Below, piece by piece: positions 22,478 through 35,240 of a stretch of 64,000 nucleotides of DNA. The stretch lies in contig CP137670.1 in the NCBI GenBank assembly GCA_037976565.1, forward strand, positions 10,998,600 to 11,062,599, written 5' to 3'. The position numbers and the translations under genes are program-made. Source of the DNA: Mesocentrotus franciscanus. Its lineage: Eukaryota; Echinodermata; Echinoidea; Camarodonta; Strongylocentrotidae. Each line of letters opens with the position of its first letter. Within the stretch, counting starts at the first letter, position 1. The notes under the pieces are model-generated. The model was not told the origin of the DNA and did no database searches. It saw only the letters and a program-made list of their open reading frames with translations.

Positions 22478-22820
22478 GAAAGTCAATAGTCTCTTCTTCA
22501 AGTTACCAAGATCCGGCAGGATACTTTCTGACAGATTTCTCCATTTGATTTTCCTACATATGAAAGTGTAAAATTTTCAGCTGCTGATTAAAAATCAGTG
22601 TAGGCAGCCGTTGGAAATACACTGTACGTGTAATGTTACATGGATTCATGTTCACCAAGCCTCGACCACCATTGACCACATCTTATATTGTTTTTTTTAT
22701 CTGAGTGAAAGCGATGGGGTGGCTTTAAGTCTTCTTCTGTGTAGCTTTTGTGCTTGCCTGGGGCCAGCAATGTGATAGCTTCCACGCCAGCCTCTTTCTA
22801 CACCGGTATGATTCTATATC
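22478..22820 (+). repeat. 3' flank of copy 2, matching inverted 39455-39815
   Basis: Matches the minus strand from about 39815 down to 39455 (AGTCTCTTCTTCAAGTTACC, TCAGCTGCTGATT and CCTCTTTCTACACC segments). This is where the gene-bearing part of the inverted duplication stops being obvious. Confidence 0.75.
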
Positions 22821-23077
22821 AACTTTGCATGGTTTTCGACTCCCTTCGAGAGAGTTTCTAGGATTCCTTACAGCGTACTTTCCTTAGAACTGATCTAGCA
22901 TGTGCAAAAGATCGACCCCCTTGTTTTGTTTTTTGGGGTACTATACAAGAAGAGAAAAGTTAGAAGATCCGAGTTGTCTACGAGGATTATGAAAAGTGAA
23001 CAAATGTGAGTTGTACTTAGGGGAAGTACCATGCAAACAATGAAAAGCGAAATCTTGAATACTGTACGGAATTGAAT

Positions 23078-23292
23078 ACTTTCACGGTTAAGGCCGCCAT
23101 TTTAATTTGCGAGTAAGCATTGCGTTATCAATGTTTTCAGATGCGCCTGTATTGTTGCGTCACTGCCTGTGATGTGCACTCACATCATATTGACATGGGT
23201 GCCATTGTAAATTATGAGTAAACAACTTTGTTTACTCGTAATTGAAAATGGCGCCAGTGTCAGCGCATGCACACTCTTGTAACCGTGAAAGG
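23078..23292. mobile_element. MITE with CTTTCACGGTTA ends
   Basis: Left arm TACTTTCACGGTTAAGGCCG, CCATTTTAATTTGCGAGTAA; right arm inverted TACACCCTTTCACGGTTAC, GGCGCCATTTTCAATTACG. About 215 bp. Confidence 0.8.
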
Positions 23293-23529
23293 GTGTATTG
23301 GCAACAAATGGAGAGATTTCGAAATGGGAGTTATGTGAGTTGCCCTCTCATAGATAAAGTAACAATACATGCAGCAGTATGTTGTAACCTCTGCAAATTA
23401 GAGAGTTGTGTTTGAGGCAAGTTGTACAAAAGAGAATGACAAAAGTCTAAACGAGATTAAATGAGGGCATGAACAATCTTTTCACTAGCAGAACATGCGA
23501 TATATTTACGAACTATTGCTAAGTTTTAA

Positions 23530-24170
23530 AGTTGGCAACGTACAGATTTACAAGTATTTGATACATGGTTAGACATTGACATAGTGGAGTCAAATGTAAC
23601 CCCCATGTTTCTACAAGATTCACTTCTGTTTATAAGAGAATCACCAATATTAATGGAAGGTATGTTTACTTTTTAAAGTTGTGCTTTGGAACCGAAAAGT
23701 AAGAATTCAAATTTGTCATAATTGAGTTTGAGAGAAATCGAGCTCATCCGCCTTCTTCTATGCAAGCCATCCATGTGATGTAAAACATGGTCCGCCTTAT
23801 CATGCACCTGAGGGAATGACACATATAGCTAGACATCATCAGCAAAAAGTAATAGTTGACGTCGTGCTGCTGTAAGACTCGCTTCAGTACACTCAAGTAG
23901 ATTTAAAAACAAAAAGAATGTCGGTCCTCCAACAGAACCCTGCGGCACCCCACAGTTCAAAGGGACAGGATCTCACCTCGCATCATTGGCACAGTCGTAC
24001 AATTTGCTCCTACTCAGGACGGTAAGATTGAAACCAATCACATGCTCTTCCACAAATCTCAAGTGACGTAGGTGTATTCAGGAGTATCTGGTTGTTTACA
24101 GTGTCAAAGGCTAAAGATAAATCTAACAGCGCAACAGCAGTAATCTCTCCAGAGTCCATATCCTAAAGAA
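23530..24170 (-). mobile_element. LINE reverse-transcriptase fragment, degraded
   Basis: The minus strand shows RT motifs in order: AVALLDLSLAFDTVNNQ (motif A), LNCGVPQGSV (motif B), LLFADDV (motif C), in different frames and with stops. A sister piece on the opposite strand at about 32270-32340 (LNSGVPQGSV) is in mirrored position in the central inverted repeat. Confidence 0.75.
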
Positions 24171-24299
24171 AGTCTTTGATCATTGGTTATAAAAGTTAAC
24201 TTCCTCATTGAAATTTCACGTTGATCTTCTTAATCTATTCATTTACTAGTTAAATTAAACAAAGTACCAGTCTATACAAGTTTTTAAACACATATGCAT

Positions 24300-24785
24300 G
24301 AATGTATGTGCCGTCGCCGGTCAGCTGCGTCGTTGTTGACATTGCTGATACGTTGGTATACATGAATCTCGGTTTGTTTGACTCTCGACTCAATTCTTTC
24401 TCCCTCATTCTGCTGATTTAACCTCCTTTTTTTAGAGCTTTTGCAATAATTAATTTTCCTTTTCTATCTTTCTTTCCTTTTTGCCTTCTATTTTCCTCAA
24501 GTTTTTCCTCTCTTTTAATCCTTTATTCCCCCCAAAAGAAAAAAATCATGATTTCCTTGCTACATATTGTTTAATTTATTGATTTTTGTATGTATACTTT
24601 GTTTTAAGACATGTTGTAAAACAGCCTCTGAAGGAACTAATACTTTAGAAAGCTCTGCTTCTAGTTAGTTCCTCTTTTCTCGTGCTAGTACTATTATATT
24701 AGTCGTTTAATTGTATATTTTTGGTAATAGTCTTATTCGTTGTATTATGTTTTGCATGAGAAATAAAGTCATTTAAACATTAAAC
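24300..24785 (+). other. Possible retroelement 3' UTR
   Basis: AT- and T-rich stretch ending GAGAAATAAAGTCATTTAAAC, with a polyadenylation signal at the end. Probably a retroelement 3' end; no coding part was recognised. Confidence 0.35.
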
Positions 24786-24888
24786 ATATTCTTCTTATTT
24801 ATAGACTACTAGTATACCGTACATAGCACAGTTCAATTAAGGTTCAATGCTGTTTAGACTTTAGTGTTAGAACTAGACTATACATTGT

Positions 24889-24977
24889 ACTATAGCCCAT
24901 AGTCTAGATCTGGACTATGCTATAGCCCATATTCTAGATCTGGACTATACTATAGCCCATATTCAAGATCAAGATCA
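24889..24977 (+). repeat. 30-bp tandem repeat, about 3 units
   Basis: Unit TATAGCCCATATTCTAGATC plus TGGACTATAC, two near-perfect units and part of a third, decaying into AAGATCAAGATCAAG. Confidence 0.8.
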
Positions 24978-25399
24978 AGCGTAGGCTAAGGATACCCAGA
25001 CGTTGTGTGTCCGATCACGTTGTGCGTCCGGACAGTTGATTTAAAACAGAATTTGGAGAAGTTTACCTGCAATATTTCACAAATCTTTTAAGAGTTGGTT
25101 ATGACAATATTCTAAAGGACACATCTTTTCACGAACATAATTGCCATTTAATGCATACTTTTCATAATATTCCAAGGCAAAAGAGAAGGCTTCATTTTTG
25201 TTAAGCATCCTGAAGAAAAGAAAATGACAAAAAGAAAACGAAATGTAAATTTTTCGTTTTAGGGGTCAATATATAACAAGAATTTAAGCGATATTGATTG
25301 AGCCGATTTCGAATCTGAATTTATAATAGGGAGATTGCATTTTAAAGAGCAGATTACATTCGCAGATAAAAGAACATCTCTTAGACTATCTAGGGCAAT

Positions 25400-26200
25400 T
25401 TGTTTGAAGTATGTTGGTATTTTCTTCGGACTGACATCAATTACAAACATCGTCCCGATTCAGATTTAAAGACACCTTTTATTGAAAGGCTGTTTGTTGA
25501 AATTCAATATTGTAACTTGAATATATTAATTAGTCTCAGTTATAGGCCTCCTAATAACCATCGTTTACTGATGTATTTGAGATTGTAAATAGACATAAAG
25601 GTATTCATTATATGATGGGTGATTTTAATATAAATCTATTTTGTGGTATTCCGATAGCGCGAACTAAGTTAAGCTTGGCTTAACTAGTTCACACTTTTAT
25701 GGAGTGCCTGTTGCCAACTCATTTTCCCTGTACAGATTATTTTAATCCTGCAATAAAAAGTGTCCAAAAAATTAATTTTGCAATGAAATAGGAAGAAAAA
25801 GATAATATGAGTATTAACTGAATTTTAATAAAGTCTTTGGTAGATTATCTTTGTCATGAATATTGAAGGAGCAAGATAAAACCTAGCATTCCATAGAAGT
25901 GTGAACTAAAATTCTTGTTTAGTCTGGACTTAGTCGGCTTAACTTAAGAGAATACCACCCATTGAATGTTGGCAAGGTTCACATTGTAACATAATTTTTA
26001 GAAATGTTAATGCTTTACTCAATGTTACTGAACGATCTGCCTCTATACTTGATAATATCATAACCAATGATTCTCCCCCAATCCGATCGGGAATAAGTAT
26101 TAAGGATATATCTCATAATTTTCCTTTTTATTTTATGTTTTACTCTAATTTACTAATTTAAAATGTAGAAGTGAGGAGTGTTAAAAGGAATATAAATGTG
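25400..26200 (+). mobile_element. LINE endonuclease-domain fragment, interrupted
   Basis: Reads RTDINYKHRPDSDLKTPF, then SYRPPNNH, then YMMGDFNINL (the APE-type endonuclease GDFN motif), is cut by a MITE at 25645-25957, and resumes VNALLNVTERSASILDNIIT and DISHNFPF. Stops and frame changes show decay. 26641-26780 (FDHSNYMYYTSN) looks like a further part of the same ORF. Confidence 0.8.
25645..25957. mobile_element. MITE with GGTATTC ends inside the LINE
   Basis: Ends GGTATTCCGATAGC and (inverted) GGTATTCTCTTAAG; both arms carry GTTCACACTTCTATGG-like inner repeats. It splits the LINE endonuclease frame. The mirrored LINE at 31400-31640 lacks it. Confidence 0.75.
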
Positions 26201-26769
26201 TAAAATACCTTAATTTTTCCCATTTGATTTAATCGATGAAATGGTCATTTGATAATGATGTTGACCATAACTATGATAATTTGTATTAATGAATTAATAA
26301 ATGCATATGATATATGTATTCCTGTTAAAGGTACTTCTAATAAATATAAACGGAGAGATAAACCATGGTTTTCAAATGAAATATGTAAAATGATTGAGAA
26401 AAATGTTGTTTGTATAAAATGTACATGTTCATAAACAATCCTACGCAATACAGAAAATATGCTTACAAAAAATTGTACTAATTAAGTAACAAATATTGTT
26501 AAATTAGGTTAGCAAGGTAATATTAAGAAAACATGGGCTTTTATAAATCATGCCCTGGTGGCAAATATAAGAAAGTTGTTTGTAAAAAGATCATGAGCAA
26601 CAAGGAATCAATAACTGATGATTAAACCATTTGTGAAACATTGAATGAATATTTTGTTAATATTTGGTATAATTTGAATCGCTCCTTTGACCATTCCAAT
26701 TATATGTATTATACCAGTAATATACTAAATAAAGAACATATCGCATTTTCAAACATATCACTTGTAAAG

Positions 26770-27010
26770 AAAACTTCATTTTCATTTATTTATTTATTTA
26801 GTTCTCAATACATAATAAAATCAGTATTCTTCAAAACATAAATGAATAACTATAAACTTATTTCGAACAGAGCTGGCCAGAGCTCCAGGATAAGCGAAGC
26901 TTGATGCCATGTAAGCCCTGGCAATTAAGTACAAGCGAAAAAGAAGAATAATAATTGGGTGGTTCCTGGTGATGCAGAAGTACAGCAAAGAGAAGAGAAG
27001 AATGATAGGC
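26770..27010 (-). repeat. SINE-like or LINE-tail repeat, antisense
   Basis: The minus strand reads CTGTACTTCTGCATCACCAG, GGCATCAAGCTTCGCTTATC and ends in AAATAAATAAATG. Copies: 30350-30590 (+) in the other arm and 57110-57440 (+). The shared A-rich end indicates a retroposon 3' end. Confidence 0.7.
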
Positions 27011-27012
27011 AG

Positions 27013-27031
27013 AGACTGAAGAATGATTGGT

Positions 27032-27063
<32 letters not shown>

Positions 27064-27065
27064 CG
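27013..27065 (+). repeat. (GA)n followed by poly-G
   Basis: GAGAGA tract at 27032-27052 followed by about 10 G. Simple sequence. Confidence 0.85.
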
Positions 27066-27696
27066 TGGTGTGAAGTGAAAAGGAGGTACAGATGATTGCT
27101 CATATCGTTGCTGACCAGAAATGAACATGCATTGATATGAAAGAGTACATAATAAGAATAAAGTGTAGAGAAAAAACATTCATGATTAAGCAGTATATTG
27201 GGAGAGCAGCATTGTCTTCACTTCTGCTTTAAATGCAAACTCTGAGTGTACTGAGTGTAAACACCTTGATCACATCTCTGACAAGGATATATCATGATAG
27301 ATTTTATTTCAATCATGAATGTTACATGATTAAATATTTATGACTTTAATATCAAGCTTGCACATTAAACTGCATTTGATGCAAACACCAAATAATAGAA
27401 TATACACATTATCATTAGCATAATTTAAAGGGAAGGCTCACAAGACCATAACATGTCACATCCAAAAAATATGTTCAGAGTACTTTGCATATTAAGATAC
27501 ATTTACTATACAATATTTCATAAAAAATAAATGCACCACGAAATAAAAGCTGAGAAATAGTTGCAGAATACAAAAACTATGAATCACGAATATGCAAATG
27601 AACGGAACAGAAAAGAATGGTACTAATTTTCATGAAGAAAGAAAAGAGAGGGAGAGAGAGAGAGGGGGAAAGAGAAACTTAATATGCTCTATATAC

Positions 27697-28175
27697 GAAG
27701 AGCTCGGTTCCAAAAGGTACTACATCCATAAATAAAAGACGATTGTTTTTTGTTTTTTTAATTAATTATCATAGTTAGCAATGTCAGTTTGGAATGATAC
27801 TGAGGCTAATTTTACTTTTGTATGATACAAGTATAAAACCACAATTTAAAAAAAAATCTAAGTCTGCACAAATAATTTTCATGAATTAATGTTTTTTAAA
27901 ATTTGTGTGGATGTTTTACCTTTTGGAACCAAAATTGGATGTAGTACTTTTTGGAACCGAAAATCTTGAATACTGTTTGCAAGTTACAGTGTATAACTTG
28001 AATGCATATAGTACTTTTTGGAACCGAACTGATTTTTAAATGCCATTTTTTCCTTTTTTTTAACTTCAGCTTTTTGGAAGTGTAAGTGTATGAGGCTACT
28101 GGAAATGTGTATATTAATGCAAAAATATCAATTTTTATAAAAATGAATGAAGTACCTTTTGGAACCGAGCTCTTC
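27697..28175. mobile_element. 479-bp element with perfect 24-bp TIRs
   Basis: Perfect inverted ends (GAAGAGCTCGGTTCCAAAAG and four more bases) flanked by ATATAC at 27691-27696 and 28176-28181. TTTTGGAACC recurs inside at about 27919, 27949, 28016 and 28157. Absent from the mirrored site near 29740, so it inserted after the inverted duplication. The superfamily is not recognised. Confidence 0.88.
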
Positions 28176-28312
28176 ATATACATTTACAATTTACAAATTA
28201 CTCCAACTTACAGGAGAATCTAACTTAATAAACAACTACATGTACTCTAAATGAAAGAAAAAAAAGTCAGAGAAGCAGGTGCTTCCATCACCCTTAAACA
28301 ATACATATATTG

Positions 28313-28494
28313 GTTTAGGGTGATGAGAAAGGGGTGGGCAGTGTAGTAGCCTGTGAGTTAGGGGCTAGCGGGGAGGGGGGAGGGTAACATGAGGTAATAT
28401 ACACTCATTTATATCCCCTTTACCCCCCTCCCCCTATAACCCCTTACCATACAGGTTACATGACTATGCCCTACCCCTTCTCATCACCCTAAAA
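28313..28494. mobile_element. Palindromic element in the loop
   Basis: Ends TTTAGGGTGATGAGAAAGGG and (inverted) TTTAGGGTGATGAGAAGGGG; centre is G-rich then C-rich (GGGGAGGGGGG and CCCCTCCCCC), so the whole can fold back. Confidence 0.75.
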
Positions 28495-29139
28495 CAATCC
28501 TATCCACTATTCATATTTAATGAAACCCATTCAAACCAAGTAGGTAATATACACTCATATATGTGTCCCCTTTTGAAAGCAGACCATTGAACAAGCAAGG
28601 GCGTAGATTCAATAACCAGCTAATGTATCACTTTAAAACCCGCGCGTGCGCGCCTAGGTGCACGGAGGACTACTACACAACGTATATATGCATGTAGAGG
28701 TGTTGACTGAAGTTAGTGGAAAAAAGTGATTTAGCCCCCCGAAAAGAGAAGAAAATAAAGAGCCAGAATCAGCAAAATCCCTTTTTTCTATCAGATACCT
28801 CGTTATATGAGAGCTCTTTAATATGAGGTTCCACTGTATGAATCGTCAAAATTAAAGGGCAATCCGACTTTTGTAATAAGTTCATTTGTTTGGAAGCAGA
28901 AATATAAGAGAACAGAATCGCGAAAGTTTAAAATTAATCAGACCAAGGGAGTTGTGAATTTTGGATATATGAGGTACAAAAATATCATTTCCATTTTCCC
29001 TCCTTGGAGCACTAGTCGAAATACATTATGGATAGCATATCAGTATATGTACTTTTCAAAGAAAAGACCCTCTTGAGTCATTAATTTAGATAAATTAACA
29101 TTTAAGTCATGTTGTATGTTTTATAAAATGAGGAAGTTG

Positions 29140-29410
29140 TCCGGCATTAAGTCACAGCGACATTACCGACGTTGCAAATTTGAAGTGCCCATACGAATAG
29201 TGATTACAATGTTAAAGGGAAATTTAAAATTAACAGACTAGTACTCTAAAATTAAGCAGAAAATCAGACAAACAGACTGTTGAAAGTTTCAGTTTAATCA
29301 GAAAAAAATCAAAAAGATGGGATTTCTTAAAGCTGTTTACCACTATTCGTATAACGGCACTTTAAATTGGCTGAATCGGTAATGTAACTGTGTCGAAGTC
29401 CCATTGATTT
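29140..29410. mobile_element. Palindromic element (ACATTACCGA / CTATTCGTAT arms)
   Basis: Left arm CACAGCGACATTACCGACG, AAGTGCCCATACGAATAGTG; right arm CACTATTCGTATAACGGCAC, AATCGGTAATGTAACTGTG. Fold-back MITE, family unknown. Confidence 0.65.
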
Positions 29411-30349
29411 ATGGGACCAACAATATTACGCTATCAATAAAACATTTTTAGTAATGCCCCAAAGGAAAGGGAATTAGGGGAAAAATATATATTAATTATA
29501 TATTTTTTTCACGACAAACAGGAGAGCTAAGATCACAATCCACTGAGCAAATTGCCAATTTGAAATTTTCATGGATTTAGGGATCTCATAATTCACTTAT
29601 TGTTGGCCTTATTCATTTCAAACTTTCACCCGTCTGCTTCTCTGTCTTTCCTGTTTTCTTTTAGAGTACATGTAGTTGTTTATTAAGTTTGATTTTCCTG
29701 TAAGTTGGAGTAAAGTGCTATTTGTAAATGTATTCATGAATACATTAATCCAAAGTTTCTCTCCTCTCTCTCTCTCTCTCTCTTTCTCTCCCTCTCTCCT
29801 TCTCTCCTTCATGAAAATTGGTGTCATTCTCTTCTGTACCAATCATTTTCATATTCTTGTTTCATAGTTGTTGAAGTCCGAAACAATTTCTCCGCTTTTA
29901 GTCGTGATGTATAAATTTTCAATGACTGCAAAGTACTCTGAACATATTTTTTGGATGTGACATGTAATGGTCTTTTGAGCCTTTCCTTTGAATTATGCTC
30001 GTAATAATGTGTATATTTTTTTAATTGGTATTTGTCCTATGCAGTTTAATATTGAAGTCATGAATTTTTAATCATGTGATATTCATGATGAAATATCTAT
30101 CGTGATATATCCTTATCAGCGGTGTAATTTCGGTGTTTACACTCAGAATTTTGCATTTAAAGCAGTAGTGAAAAGAATGCTGCTTTCCAAATATACTGCC
30201 TAATCAAGAATGTTTTTCTCTACACTATATTCGTATTATGTACTCTTTCATTTCAATGCATGCTCATGTCTACTTAGCAACGATATGTTCAATCATCTAT
30301 AACTCCTTCTCACTGCACACCCCCTCTCTCTCTCTACCAATCACTCTTT

Positions 30350-30590
30350 AGTCTCTGCCTATCATTCTTATCTTCTCTTTGATGTACTTCTGCATCGCCA
30401 GGAACCACCCAATTATGTCTTCTTTTTGTTATGTTTGTACTTAATTGTCAGGGCTCACACGGCATCAAGCTTCGCTTATCTTCGATCCCTGGCCAGTTCT
30501 GTTTGTCTTGAAATAAGTATTGATATATGTTTTGAAGCATATTGATTTTATTATGTATTGAGAAATGATTAATAAATAAATGGAAAAGAA
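30350..30590 (+). repeat. SINE-like or LINE-tail repeat
   Basis: Right-arm partner of 26770-27010, ending AATAAATAAATGG. Confidence 0.7.
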
Positions 30591-31494
30591 AGTTTTTTTT
30601 TAAAGTGATATGTTTGAAAGTTGAAATCTGTTCTTCATTTTGTATATTAGTGGTATAATACATATAACTGGAATGATCAAATGAGCGATTCAAATTATAC
30701 GCAATATTAAAAAATATTCATTCATTGTTTCACAAATGGTTAATCATCAGTTATTGATTCTTTGTTGCTTATGATTTTTTTACAAACAACTTTCTTCTAC
30801 TTTCCCCCAGTGCATGATTTATAACATCCCATGTTTTCTTCTTATTTACCTTACTAACCTAATTCAACAGTTATTTTTTTAAGGAAGAATCATCATATTT
30901 GTTACGTTATTATACCGTTTTTGTAAACATCGTTTCTGTATTGCGTAGGATTGTTAATACACATACACATCTTATACAAACGGCATTTTTCTTAATCATT
31001 TTACATTTCATTTATAAACAATGGTTTATTTCTCCGTTCATATTTATAAGAAGTACATTTAGCAGGAAAATATATATCATTAACATTTATTAATTCATTA
31101 ATAACAGTTATCATAGTTATGGTAAACAACATTATCAAATGATCATTTCATCGATTAAATCAAATGGAAAAAAGTAAGATATTTAACACATTTATATTCT
31201 TTTTAACACCCCTCACTTCTACATTTGAAATAAGTAAATCAGATTCAGAAATACCATAAAAAAGGAAAATGATCAGAAATGTCAGTTATAATCATCCCGA
31301 TAGGATAAAGGGATTGTATACTTAGTTATTATATTATTAGGTACAGAGGCAGATCGTTCAGTAACAATGAGTTAAGCGATTACATTTCTAAAAATTATGT
31401 AACAATGCGAACCTTGCCAACATTCAATAGATTTATATTGAAATCACACATCACATACATAATACTTTTCTCTCTACTTAAAATCTCAAATACA

Positions 31495-31824
31495 TCAGCA
31501 AGAGATGGTATTTAGGAGGTCTATAACTGACACAAAGTAATGTATAAAGTTACAATATTGAATTTCAACAAACAGACTGTCAATAAAAGGTGTTTTTAAA
31601 TTTAAGTCGGAATGACGTTTGTAATTGATGTCAGTCCGACTAAAAATACCAACAGATCCCGAACAAATTGCCCTAAATAGACCAAGAGATTGTCTTTCAT
31701 CTGCGATATACAATCTGCCCTTTAAAATGCAATCTCCATATAATACATTTAAATCCCAAAACGGCGTCATAAAATATCGCTCAAATTCTTGAAGTATATT
31801 GACCCCTAAAGCGAACAATTGCAT
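31495..31824 (-). mobile_element. LINE endonuclease fragment, right arm
   Basis: A 109-codon minus-strand frame with RTDINYKRHSDLNLKTPF and VEIQYCNF, mirrored version of 25260-25570. Slightly better preserved than the left-arm copy, but ends at a stop before the GDFN motif. Confidence 0.75.
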
Positions 31825-32269
31825 ATATTTCTCGATTCAATTTCTTTTTGTCTCAATTTTTTCAAGATATGTTCATATTGTAATTGCACAAACTCCTGTA
31901 TAATGTCATGCACCAGTAGTCACGCATTACAAAGAGATTCAATCATTCACAGTATGCCCTCTGAATGAGGGCTAGAGACTCGACTAAAACCGTGACCTTT
32001 GACATGCCATAGGTTTTGCATTGGATGCATTGTGAGCTTTGTCCATTGGAACAATGAATTTGGAGGGACAATGTTTATTCATGAGCACTGACGTCAAAAA
32101 GTCGTCAATTACTGTTAAGAGAGGGCTATTAACGTAATGTTTGATGTATTAGATCAAGCATAAAACATTTTGTTTTCATTCCCGCAATTGCCTACGATAT
32201 GTCCACAAGAATCTGAAAAATGGCGGTTGTATGAACTGTGCATCTTTGTTACCATTCTGAGTGTGAGCA

Positions 32270-32345
32270 AAGTGTATGACTGTGTCAATGATGCGAATTC
32301 AGATCCTGCCCCTTTGAACAGTGGGGTGCCGCAGGGCTCTGTTTG
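32270..32345 (+). mobile_element. LINE RT motif-B remnant
   Basis: Reads ANSDPAPLNSGVPQGSV, mirrored to about 23930-23990. Interrupted immediately after by an unrelated antisense A-rich retroposon tail (32341-32480). Confidence 0.65.
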
Positions 32346-32349
32346 ATTT

Positions 32350-33660
32350 GAATTTATTTCCATATAAATAGAAGTAAAAAAATCGAAAGTTCGAAACATT
32401 ACACAATATGTGCACAAACTATAAGAGATAAACGGCTGGATGGCCCTACTCAGCATCCACCAACATGATGGCGCTGTTCCACCGAGGGGTCCAGAATTTG
32501 ATACAAATATATAGAAATATGATATCAAAAGTAACTATACACAAATGAACAATTAAACAAAGAGAGATATATTACAATTCAATTTAAAGTAAAAAGGAAC
32601 ACCCTAGTACACCCTTAAAATGTTTTAAAAGCAACAGCATAAAATTACACACTAAAAACAACACCCTATAGTACGCAACCATCGGCAAAGAAAAACAAAA
32701 ACAAACGAACAACAAAGTTGTGACATAAATATATGCCAATAATTGGGGGAAAATGCATATTATTTCAGGTTAACTTCTATCATAAATAGTTAAACGCGTT
32801 AAACGATTTAACCAGACAACATGAGAGGTCTAAAAAGAAACAACTAGAGAAACTAGTATGTCATCGACTTTATATAAAACCTGGAATTAATTCATTAACA
32901 AAATTACGGAATGCAACTATATTAGATGAGGAAGAAAGATGATGTGGACTTTCGTTAATGGAGCATGCTCCTTGGTAACTGAACATTCTTCGACAGTATT
33001 CAGATTTTTGTTTTGGGATGGCTAGGTTGGGATGGCTGAATTGATTTAAAGATACTATGTCCCTTTTGCAGCCAACATCAAATTCTGTAGAACTTTGCAG
33101 GAATTATGAATATGTCATGTATGTCCTATCTGTGAAATTTAAACGTTAGCAGTGTCCTAATATTCAAATTATGCAAGGAAACCCGTTTACTTGATAGATT
33201 TCACTGTCAGACACTATTGAGTGACTGACTGGCTTTTTTATCCTTGGTAATAACATACATAAAATGAGCTGTAAAGGGTACACGAGCATTTGTCTACATC
33301 AATAACCCACTTCTTGAAATGGCCAAAATTAAACTGATTGAATCTTTGCGCAGCATAAAACGTACGACCATTCGGTTCAATGGTCTGAAAAATCAGACTA
33401 TTACTTACTGGCTCTATAGCTCCAAAGTCGATTCGACAACTAATAGTTGTTATTTTCCCACTTAAAGACATTTTCAAGCCCCCTTTTTTTTAGGGAAGTT
33501 CTAAATTAATATTGTCTTTCAAATGCCGTTTGAATTTAACCTTTTTATTTTCTTGGCCTGCGAATGGGACATAGTACTTTTAAAGGTTATAAGAGTCCAA
33601 TCTTTTTTTTCTTCGTGATTCTAATGTGTCATTCAATTTCGTACAGTGTTTTAGATTTCT
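32350..33660. other. No recognised gene
   Basis: Begins with a probable antisense retroposon 3' tail (minus strand ends ATGGAAATAAATTCAAATC). The rest, including short frames at 33238-33477, shows no recognisable domain. Confidence 0.4.
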
Positions 33661-34904
33661 TGGGGTAACCTCGCTATTCTTAATCACCGCTATTCATGAG
33701 AACCGCTTTTAATAAGGACCACTATTCATAAGGGCAACTATTCATAAGGACCGCTTTTCATAATTTTAGAAAAGGGTCATTATTCATTAGGACCGCTATT
33801 CGCTATTCATAATCAAAGAAGAGGGTCGCTATCCATCATACAAAATCAGGGTCGTTATTCACAAGAGTCCCTACTCATAATACTAGAAAAGGGTCGCTAT
33901 TCATAATACAGGAAGAGGGTCGCTATTCGTAATACGAGAACAGGGTCGCTATTCATAACGCGAAGTGAGGTTCGCTATTCATAAGGGTCATTGTTCATAA
34001 TCGGAGAAGAGGATCGCTATTCATAACACGGCAAGAGGGTCGCTTTTCTTAATAGGAAATGAGGGTGAGCTATTCATAATAGGAAAAGAGGGTCGATATT
34101 CATAATAGGAAATGAGGGTGAGCTATTCATAACATGAGAAGAGGGTCGATATTCATAATAGGAAATGAGGGTGAGCTATTCCTAAGGCGGGATGAGGGTC
34201 GCTATATTTTAAAAAAATAAATAAATAAATAAGCGATAAACAAATTGAAAATAAGAAAGTGAAATAATGGACAGGGTACACCCCACGGCTGTCGGGAAGG
34301 CGCTGGGGGACGCCACATGGCCCCGAATATTTGTAAAAAACATACATTTCTGAACAAACAAAGAAAAAAGGCGTGCCCCAATAATGTACGCGACCGATCA
34401 TCCCGGGCCCCACCCACCCCAATCAGCCCGACCACGCTGCGCCATTCGGCACACCCTCCCCGCAGTATTCCCTTGGTACAAGTACATATTACCGACAACT
34501 TTCGTCCAAGTAGGTCATAGATGGCGAAGCCTGTGTGTCTTTCTCGGGGAGGGGCGGTGGGGGTGTAGCAGCGTTGCCATCAAGGGGCTGATCTATCATG
34601 TCCCCAACCCTCCTTAAAGGGGGGAAGCGACAGAGAGGGGGTTGTAGGGACTTAAGTTATAATATACCATATTCAAGCTTTTCGTAAATACACAATATTG
34701 CACGATATATTTTCCATCTAAGTAAGGAAGTTAGATTTTCAAGATTTTAAGCCCCCCAACTGAGAGTCAAACTTATGAAAAATTTACTTAATTGGTGACA
34801 AGACGATATATTTTACAAGGAAACTACCTCGGGCCCCCCCCCCCTGAAAATAAATTTTAATGTCAGACATATGAATGTCCGGTTTGTCATCATAAACCGT
34901 AGGA

Positions 34905-35240
34905 GGCGGGGGTATTTCATAATTCATAATTTCATAATTCAAATTCAAATTTTATTGATTTAAATTCTCTTTTTTTATAACATTGGATAACAAATTTCCA
35001 AATTATAGTGTAACATAGATAAGCTAAATGAGTGCAACAGTAAAGATGACAATAACCAGCAATGACAAAAATAAACAACTACTGCATGTCTCTTCCGGAA
35101 TATTATACAGGGATAATAATACATTTTTTTTTACTAGTAATACTTTTTACAATTTTGTTTTCTTTCTTTCTCGTTTTTCTTTTCAAATAAAAAGAAGAAG
35201 AAAAAAAGAAATATATACAACATGACAGTAAGATAATATT
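34905..35240 (-). mobile_element. LINE 3'-tail repeat, antisense, in foldback core
   Basis: Shares ACATTGGATAACAAATTT, TATAGTG-AACATAGATAA and CTACTG-ATGTCTC with 58719-59040. Minus strand ends in AATAAAATTTGAATTTGAATT. A block at about 35240-35770, absent from the 58.7-kb copy, interrupts it. Confidence 0.65.

Larger units (their letters stand above)
25240..28255. repeat. Left arm of central inverted repeat
   Basis: Matches the minus strand of 29655-31830 through several landmarks: the LINE endonuclease (25400 against 31640), NRSFDHS (26670 against 30690), the CTTCGCTTATC block (26890 against 30470), ATATTTTTTGGATGTGACAT (27465 against 29945) and CTCCAACTTACAGG (28200 against 29700). Divergence is moderate. 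The left arm has extra insertions at 25645-25957 and 27697-28175. Confidence 0.85.
29655..31830. repeat. Right arm of central inverted repeat
   Basis: Inverted partner of 25240-28255, lacking the two later insertions and so showing their empty sites. The loop between arms is about 1.4 kb and holds two palindromic elements. Confidence 0.85.

Noticed and set aside
33669..34205. CRISPR-like regular repeats
   Set aside because: Units of about 26 bp are contiguous with no unique spacers, have a mirrored array at 36938-37402, and the DNA is eukaryotic. A foldback element explains it.
34153..34617. Overlapping frames on both strands in the foldback element
   Set aside because: They read through arm sequence and short repeats, with no domain and frames open on both strands by chance.
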